Part shown: positions 57,196-64,000 of the stretch, one piece after another | How the letters are laid out: every line of letters starts with the position of its first letter | Position numbering within the stretch: position 1 is the stretch's first letter | Origin: Toxorhynchites rutilus septentrionalis | Taxonomy: Eukaryota; Arthropoda; Insecta; Diptera; Culicidae | DNA length: 64,000 nt | Assembly: GCF_029784135.1 (NCBI RefSeq) | Contig: NC_073746.1 | Location: 97,681,015 to 97,745,014, forward strand | Direction of reading: 5' to 3' | Notes under the pieces: model-generated | Database searches by the model: none | What the model saw: only the letters and a program-made list of their open reading frames with translations | What the model was told of the DNA's origin: nothing | Program-made: the position numbers and the translations under genes

Positions 57196-60100
57196 CGGCA
57201 GTGCGTTTACTGTGGGTGTAATTCATTTTGAGCTGATAACTCGGCTGAATATGAGCCAAAACTTATAATCTTTCCTCTTAAACTCACTAATTCAAAAAAG
57301 AGTCGAACAGAAATGAACTCGGAGCTCGAGTGTAAGGCTCTACACTCTAAACACATTCAGATTGAAGCCAAGTAGATTACTAAAGGATAGAACTAAAAAT
57401 AATCAGTTACATTGGGAATCGAATTGATTTTTCACAATACAATTTACTATGTACAATTTATATTAAAACTACACCGCCACTGCTCGAATTTCATTATCTT
57501 CAAAATTCTCACAGCTAAATGCCAAATAAATGTACGATTAAATGGACCGTTCAATCCCAAATCAGCCCCACAATTCGCATCCTACATTCGCACCGCGAAA
57601 TCTCCTCCCGAACCGGCACGAATTAGATTCCCTTCTTCAGATCTTCAGCGTGCATTTTATCAATTTCATGCGAAACTTTCTATCTCACATCGACAACAAC
57701 AACCAAACAGTCGGAATGGTCCGCTGCCCTCCCAAATGAGAAAAGTACAGTTAATCTTCTATTTGAAATATAATTATAACATTCAGCCCGCTCCTCGCCC
57801 CGGCATCCCCTCCAAAACCGCTCCCGATCGGGTGTTCGGCGGCAAAACTCCTACACTTCGCTTCGCTAATGTGGCCCCTCGTGCTGCTGTTCTCATTTCA
57901 CACATCGATCATGTTGATGGAAGTCGAACGTTGGCTGAAGAGGGCACACCAAAACAAAGCGATCGCTCTCAGGCGGACCCGAAAAGCTTTGACTATCGTG
58001 TCAAAACTCGTGCACCCAGATTCGGAGCATAATTTTCCTAATGTTGTGTTAATAGAAACACAAATATTTGTCTTCGCGAGACGAGCCACGAGCGTCCGAG
58101 ATGAAGGCGCTTGATGTGTATCGGAGAGACCGCAAGATCCACATCTGGGCAAAGATATCTGACAGACTCCTTTGGAAGTCTTCTTTGTGGTTGCGGATCA
58201 TCAAGAACGGGTTCACGGTTAATTGACAACCAATTCGGATTAGCTCGCATGCTGATACAGGTCTTAATTTGGACTCTTCCAATTCCTATCAACTGTACCC
58301 AAAACATACTTTTGTCACGCATTAGAAACCATAACCCAACCAATACGAAACGTTTCGTTCAGCTAATTCATCAACTCTGGTGGTCAACACCGTAGCCACT
58401 CTCGACAGCTGCACTTGGACTCGTTTTGCGTTCACCAATCGTTTCTCAAAACGCTTTTGTCGAGCATCTAGGCGAAGTGGGAATGGGGAACACCTAAGAC
58501 GGTATAACAATAAAATACTTCTACTACCAAATCTACCTCGCGGAATAGCACAAGTCCCCCCACTAATGAGCTCATGACAGTTCGCATGACGCTTGAGCGA
58601 ATGTCGCAGGGTTTTGCTGCTTGCCATTTTTCTTGTTATTAAGCAAGTGCCCAAGCGAATCGTGATTTTAATTTTCGGACGCCACTTAAATATCGCTGTT
58701 TTGACAAAAACCGCAACCAATTTGTCAACGCGGCGAGAACCTGTAGCGCGCTCGGCGGCCAAGATACATGTGTTTGTATAGTGTGGGAAACACAGAAAAA
58801 TAGGGAGGGACAACATCCACCCCCCTTGAAGGTGACAGTTGTGGCCAAGCTTGTGTGCGCCTTGCTAGAGAGATAAACATTCTTCATCCGAATGGGTCCA
58901 TCAATCTCGCCATCAGCAGCAGCAGAGAATCGATGCAATCTGGACCCACATAGCTATTCCGGGAATCAGAAAATCCTCCGGCGCGTTGAAAGGCCGCTGA
59001 AAAAGATCCCGCCAACTCGATTACCATAAATTTCACCTGGCGAAAACAATCGCGCAAATATTTTATCGCAAACTCATCTCCCCCCCTTGTTTGGGAAGCA
59101 TCGTGAGCACAAAGTGCGCCCGTATGCGGAGAGCGGTTACCTCCGCAGTGAGTAGCGAGTGCGAGTGCTTGCAAGCGCGCGGCCTACACCCCCGAACCCA
59201 TTCCCAGACCAACCCAGCCAAGTCCGGCGAAAGTTTTACGCTAGAGTCTCACATTTCACCAGACCTTTGGGGGAGATTCTTTGTTGGGTTTCCGCGGCGC
59301 AAACGCACCAGATTGTAGGTGCACGATAAGTGTCCAAGATTTGTGGCTACCCAGATCTTGGACGATTCTTGAATCTCTGGTTTCTAGTGGTGCTCTATCT
59401 CTGTCTGCCTTCAAACACCACGGGTGGGTTGGAGAGCCCCTCGGAAAGTCAGGCCGCACTGACTTCACTCTTAATTTAAAGTCAAATCAATTTAATTTCT
59501 TAATTTTTGTTTCATTCTCTTCGGGCTCTTGTTTACTGGCTGAGTGCACCTCCGAGGTAAGAGAGAGGGAGTGTTCGGAAAATAAAATCCCATATGTTGA
59601 TGGCGAGATATTGCTTTTCGGAAGAGAACAAGTCAAGTGCTTTTTCTGTGCATTAGCTTCATGTGGCCACGGAGGCTACCTTTCTTCTCACGAGTCGGCC
59701 TTCGGCGTTGAGCGCTTTTTATCCAAATTGGGGGAACGGCCGAACTTCCACCGACATGGAGTCCATCTTGAGTCGTGCACTTTTGGGGTCCTTCGTCGCA
59801 TCGATCGCGTGGAGGTCAAAAATAAAAGCGTCAATTAATTAGGCCATGACCAACAAATTTTAATGGTGTTCGACTCCTCCGCCGATCTCGATCGCGGCGG
59901 CTACCGCGAGTGGTTCTGCGAGGGACACTGTGAAAATGGAAATAAACGGTTGGTGCGCGGCAAATAATCGTTCAATTAAGCATTCTTTCGGCAAAAGATT
60001 TATTGAGCAGACGGGATGATAAAAGCTCCCCCATTGGTGGGGGTGTGGGCAGGGGAAGCAAGGCAACGTTCTCTCAACAAAGCTCGGAATCGAAATCGCA

Positions 60101-60346
60101 ATTAAAACACGGCTCAATATCGAAGGCTCAGCGCTGTGTGGTTTGTACGAGGGGCCCTCGGGGAGATGTTTTTCTCTGCTATTTATGCTTATGAGGGGCT
60201 TTCACACTTTCATTGATTTCCTCCCGCTCTATTTGCTTATGTACTTGGGGTGCTGCTGCAAACGACTGGCGGCGTTGATGGTGTTCTGTAAGTGACTGAA
60301 ATCAATTGAGATTTCTATTGATACCAATTAACCTTCCCCTATCGGT
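57196..60346. other. GC-rich unique DNA, no assigned gene
   Basis: Several open frames of 80-200 codons on both strands overlap one another (for example 57412-58032 and 59281-59838), as expected in stop-poor GC-rich DNA, and none shows a domain. No transposon remnants were recognised. TCAATTAATTAGG occurs at 59831-59843. Probably host intron or intergenic DNA. Confidence 0.4.
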
Positions 60347-60363
60347 GGAGTTCCGATGGGATC
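60347..60363. repeat. Target-site duplication, left copy
   Basis: GGAGTTCCGATGGGATC, identical to 60629-60645 on the other side of the SINE. Confidence 0.9.
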
Positions 60364-60628
60364 TTCTTCTTCTTCAATGGCACTAACGTTCCTAGAGGAA
60401 CTTCGCCGTCTCAACGTAGTATTACTTGCGTCATTTTTATTAGTACTTAGTTGAGATTTCTATGCCAAATAACACGCCTTGAATGCATTCTGAGTGGCAA
60501 GCTCTAGAATACGCGTGATCACAGTGCAAGTCGGAGGAAATTTGTTTGACGAAAAATTCCCCCGACCAGAACGGGAATTGAACCCGAACCCCCGGCATGT
60601 TAGTTATGACGCTAACCACTCGGCCACG
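60364..60628 (-). mobile_element. Feilai-like tRNA-derived SINE, full-length
   Basis: The minus strand starts with a tRNA-like head, TGGCCGAGTGGTTAGCG (A box), then GGGTTCAATTCCCG (B box), about 70 bp in all. A tRNA-unrelated body follows and a (GAA)n tail (CTT repeats at 60364-60373 on the plus strand). This three-part layout with a triplet-repeat tail is that described for Feilai SINEs of Aedes aegypti. A perfect 17 bp target duplication flanks it, so the insertion is probably recent. Confidence 0.9.
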
Positions 60629-60645
60629 GGAGTTCCGATGGGATC
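60629..60645. repeat. Target-site duplication, right copy
   Basis: Identical 17 bp to 60347-60363. The first bases may overlap the tRNA-like start of the SINE. Confidence 0.9.
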
Positions 60646-62090
60646 CGTCCGTTGAATTATTGAGGGAGGCTCGATTTATTGGTTGTTTTCATCGACCTGA
60701 TTCCAACTTATCCAACTATTTTTCTCAATAATCGTTTGTTATTTACCAATGGATTGGAAATTATGTAAACCATATCAATCTGGGTAATGAGGTTAATGAG
60801 TAAATATGACAATGCGATATATATTTTTGAGTCTTTATATTGATTCTTTCCTTTTATTTATTTCCAATTTATTTCCATCCACTGACAACAGATAGCCCAT
60901 TAATTTTGTAATGATTTTAGCAGAATCCCGCATGATATTGCTAAAATTTCGGATCTAATGTTGTCCTCAAGCCTCTATTGTCTCCGGCAAGAAACCTCAA
61001 CGAAAAGTCCGACGGAGTAAGCTCCGGAGCAATCTGAATTAACAAAACTGATCGATGATTTTCGATCCATTTTTTCGGCGCGTTCCTAATTATATCGATA
61101 CAACTCGAATTGTATCGAATTGACATTTTTCAAACGTAAACAATGACACCATCAATTCGATTATCCAGATGAAGATGGCCATGGTCGTTCAAGTGAAGTG
61201 AAATTTAATCGTATCGCACCTCCAGAAGGGTAGAAGGCAATTGGCGATCTAACGTACAAATCTACACCTAGGCGGCGCTGCGGTGAAAGTGATGATGGTT
61301 TTAAATTTTACCATGTGAGCTTATGGAAGGTTTGTAGTTCTTTCCATGAATTACAATATTATAATCATAAAAGATTATTTGATTGCGATGAGTTTGTAAG
61401 AAATTTAATTCTGCGCAATTTTATATACAACATGTTATTTATTTACCTCTTTCAGTAGTGAAAACTATAAAAATGTTGACAATGGTTGAATTAAAGAAGG
61501 AAATTGGAGAGCACAATCAAACACAAGTAGAAAAATGCACGATTCCTGCATGTGAGAACTACCTTGGAAAGCCCGGAAGTAAAATATTCGTGAATTGTTT
61601 TTGAGTTTTAGGTTACATTAGCATCATTTTCTTAGTTCAAAAACAAAATCCAGATGTCTCACCGATCGTTTACGTTTTGCGTTAGGTCGCCAATATGAAA
61701 AATCACTTATTTAAACAGCGATATATAAGACGGTCAAATATTTTCTATTAAAAACAATTAATTCATTAGAATTCGGGACCCATATATGAGAAAATATAAA
61801 CTAATTTCTCAATTAACTATTTCTCTACAAATTACTGGATCATTTTATTTAATGTTATAAAACTTATTTTCAACTGTTCTGTAGAACGATATTTAATCTT
61901 CGTGGAACGCCTGCCACCAGTTTTTCACATGTAAAAAGAAATTAGTTCATACGGGGTTCAAACATGGAGGTTGTAATAGGCAATAGAAACATACTAGCAG
62001 CATGATCTATTCAGATTCTCAAAGATCGAAAATTCCTCAGGAGAGATCAATCTCTCAATCTCTCAATCTCAATCTTCTAATCTCTCGTAC
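60646..62090. other. No gene seen
   Basis: AT-rich unique sequence with no recognised repeat or coding signal. Confidence 0.45.
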
Positions 62091-62099
62091 ATTTGTGCA

Positions 62100-62185
62100 G
62101 ACCGAAAGACGTTTCCCTAACACGGACTTGGAAATCAGCCGCCGAAAAAATACAAACAAGCTGTGGGCTAAATGCGAAGGTTTAA
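62100..62185 (+). repeat. Single diverged unit of the 110 bp repeat
   Basis: ACGTTTCCCTAACACGGACT, then AATCAGCCG and AAGCTGTGGG follow the order of the units at 17691-18240. An upstream CTCTCAATCTCTCAATCT run (62050-62085) is simple repeat. Confidence 0.5.
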
Positions 62186-62189
62186 ACCT

Positions 62190-63540
62190 ACTCTAATACA
62201 AATAAGAAAACATTGGAGGAAGCTGCGGGCGCTCTCGTACTCCAACGAAATAATATAAAAGGGTTCGACACGGATTAGATTGAGTCGGCCGGGAATTTTA
62301 AAGAAAAATGCTGATTTCCCAACAAACCCTAGCAAATCACTTATTAGTTTACAGCTCCAAAACAAAACGTCATAAATTTACTGACTGCGCCACCTGGTTG
62401 TGAATATGACGACAATTCGTCAATAATGAATTTCCATGGTGAATATAACACTTTCCATGAAACTTATTTTGCTGGTGAAAATAGTGAAAAAAAAATTAAC
62501 TTCCTTTTCCTCGGGCAAAACAATCTAATACCATGAACCATTCATGCTCTCGTAGTTATACGCAAGGTGGGTTTTCCTCTCGAACCTTGTTTCTCTTCAT
62601 CAAAAACAGCGATAATATCAACGTCAACGTTGGAATACTTTTAATTTTAAACATATTTTAAATGATCACAACGAATTCCGCAGAGCTTGAAGCAAAATTA
62701 CGGCTAGGGCTACTCCTTTGTTTAACATTTGAACTAGTCTTGAAAAATTTGAAAGTCGAACAAACTCTTTATCAGCTTTCCGGATGCCGATCGGAAAGCC
62801 CTAAATCTGCTCCGATTCGGAAGGCCCCGTGGCACGGCACATTATCGCGACAAGTTCGTCCGATCTAGGGCCCAAAGTCCAACTGATCGATATCTCCGAG
62901 TACAAATCAATTATCCCACACCCATCGCACACGGGAAATTCCCCCGCGCGGACGCCGCCACCACCACCCCAACATACGCTGGACTACCCTCCAATGCGAC
63001 CGTTCATGTTTCCTTCTTCGCTGGGAGCTACGGATGCGTGCAATGCCGCGCGTAAGACATGTCTTTTTCCTCTGTCCAGTTCAGGAAAAAAAGATAATGA
63101 CACCAGAGCATCGTTGTCGTCGAAGCCGTCGCCGTCGCCGTCGTCGTCATCGTTGTGGTCAATTCCAGGAAATGCTCCGAGGAGCAACCCTGCCCTGCAG
63201 CACCTGCCGCTCACTGCGGTTCGAAATTCTGACGACATATCTTCTCCCCGCCGTGAATCCGTCCGTCGTAAAACGCTCAACATTCGACCGGCCAGCAGCA
63301 GCCCTCACACGGCCATTAGCAACGGGCGATTGTTGATTTTTATACGGTAGATTTAAATCTCGCCTTTTTATTTCAGCCAGATTAGATGTTTGTCTCTCGC
63401 TGCCTTGGGTATGCGGGCTGTCTCTCGGGGCGTTCCGATTGGACTAGTTCTCGGGAAGATAGCCTCTCATGGGAAACATCGACGAGCCACAACAGGTAGA
63501 TTACGGAATCCCCACAGCCAGTGGCAGCGCTGAAATTAGT
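62190..63540. other. No assigned gene; low-complexity GC-rich block
   Basis: AT-rich to about 62750, then GC-rich with CCG/CGT triplet repeats at 63116-63160. These triplets create overlapping serine-, proline-, arginine- or aspartate-rich frames on both strands. No splice structure or domain supports a gene. Confidence 0.4.
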
Positions 63541-63546
63541 ATTGTG

Positions 63547-63842
63547 CATTAATTAGTCTTCGCTCGGACCCCTCAACTGATGGTCAACCTGAAGTCGGCT
63601 GTGGAGGCTGTGAAGATTTGTATTTCTCGTGGTTACTTTATTGATTTCCGATGTCGTTAACTGATAAGCGCGAATTGAACGGTGCGCTTTATTTCCGCTT
63701 AATTAACAGCGCTCCGGCACCGACCAGCGATCGATCGCGGGCTGATCATCATCACTCAGCGGGGCTCTTCCTCTTTCGACGGAGTGTTTGCCACATTCTC
63801 ACAGAGCAGTACCGGTAACGGCGACCTTTCTGATTAATTAGC
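63547..63842. promoter_or_regulatory. Cluster of homeodomain-type TAATTA sites
   Basis: CATTAATTAG (63547-63556), CTTAATTAAC (63698-63707) and GATTAATTAG (63832-63841) lie within 300 bp of otherwise GC-rich, repeat-free DNA. Antennapedia-class homeodomains bind TAATTA. An enhancer is possible but unproven. Confidence 0.25.
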
Positions 63843-64000
63843 CAAAATTCATTCAGCCCCGAGCTTCGGATGGTTGTGGCTTGGAGATTGCTTCATTTTA
63901 ATAGCAGCTCGCTGCCTCGAAGCCAGTGAACCATTAAAGCACGCTGCTGCTGCGACATCTCGATTTGATCCCCACGACAGTGAATGAAGGGGTGAGAAAA

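Noticed and set aside
57869..58114. 81-codon frame with a signal-peptide-like start (MWPLVLLFSFHTS)
   Set aside because: Four overlapping frames on both strands are open here and the remainder has no secreted-protein features, so a chance hydrophobic start is likely.
60555..60628. Possible true tRNA gene on the minus strand
   Set aside because: The A and B boxes belong to the head of a SINE with a (GAA)n tail and a 17 bp target duplication, not a functional tRNA.
62829..63350. 173-codon plus-strand Ser/Pro-rich frame
   Set aside because: Composition is driven by CCG/CGT triplet repeats. Minus and other plus frames are open over the same interval, and there is no recognisable motif.

Overview
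The window looks like a piece of a mosquito chromosome, most likely a culicine (Aedes or Culex type). The evidence is AT-rich eukaryotic sequence with no bacterial gene layout, a tRNA-derived SINE with a (GAA)n tail like the Aedes Feilai family, other mosquito-type SINEs and MITEs, and many decayed Tc1, mariner, hAT, Helitron and APE-type non-LTR copies. No complete protein-coding host gene is visible. Most long open frames lie in transposon relics or in GC-rich non-coding DNA. Family names come from recognising protein and repeat patterns by eye, not from database searches.

Left part (1-23.5 kb): a broken Tc1 transposase stops at a TA-flanked 1.7 kb palindromic composite (764-2484). Next come a mariner fragment and an opposing Tc3-like transposase relic (about 5.0-5.75 kb), a TTAA-flanked MITE, and a 0.5 kb SINE with target-site duplications. 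A dispersed element carrying a ~142 bp internal tandem repeat starts at 13.3 kb. It is followed by a Tc1 relic and a Helitron Rep/Hel fragment interrupted by a TIR element, which in turn holds a second TIR element with a 110 bp tandem array. A deleted Tc1 transposase and a second, inverted copy of the 142 bp element close this part.

Middle part (23.5-43.2 kb): a third copy of the 142 bp element, a second TTAA MITE, and a 2.2 kb hAT-like element with an 8 bp target duplication. The hAT-like element contains a nested TIR element carrying what looks like a histone mRNA 3' processing signal. Then come a mariner relic, copies of an AT-rich foldback repeat, a SINE fragment, a non-LTR retrotransposon with its endonuclease but without its reverse-transcriptase core, and a structurally complete Tc1 element (41577-43144). 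That Tc1 element has perfect 24 bp terminal repeats but a disabled DD34E transposase gene.

Right part (43.3-64 kb): transposon density falls and long GC-rich stretches appear. The block at about 44.4-46.23 kb looks like the promoter region and long 5' untranslated first exon of a plus-strand host gene, ending in a strong splice donor. Downstream DNA would then be its first intron, with two more transposase relics near 50 kb, one TIR element (56022-57195), one SINE with a 17 bp duplication (60364-60628), and GC-rich, repeat-poor stretches containing TAATTA-type sites. That gene model is inference. I found no convincing new biological system. The items most worth a second look are the histone-like 3' signal in a mobile repeat, the VNTR-bearing element family, the palindromic composite and the candidate 5' exon.
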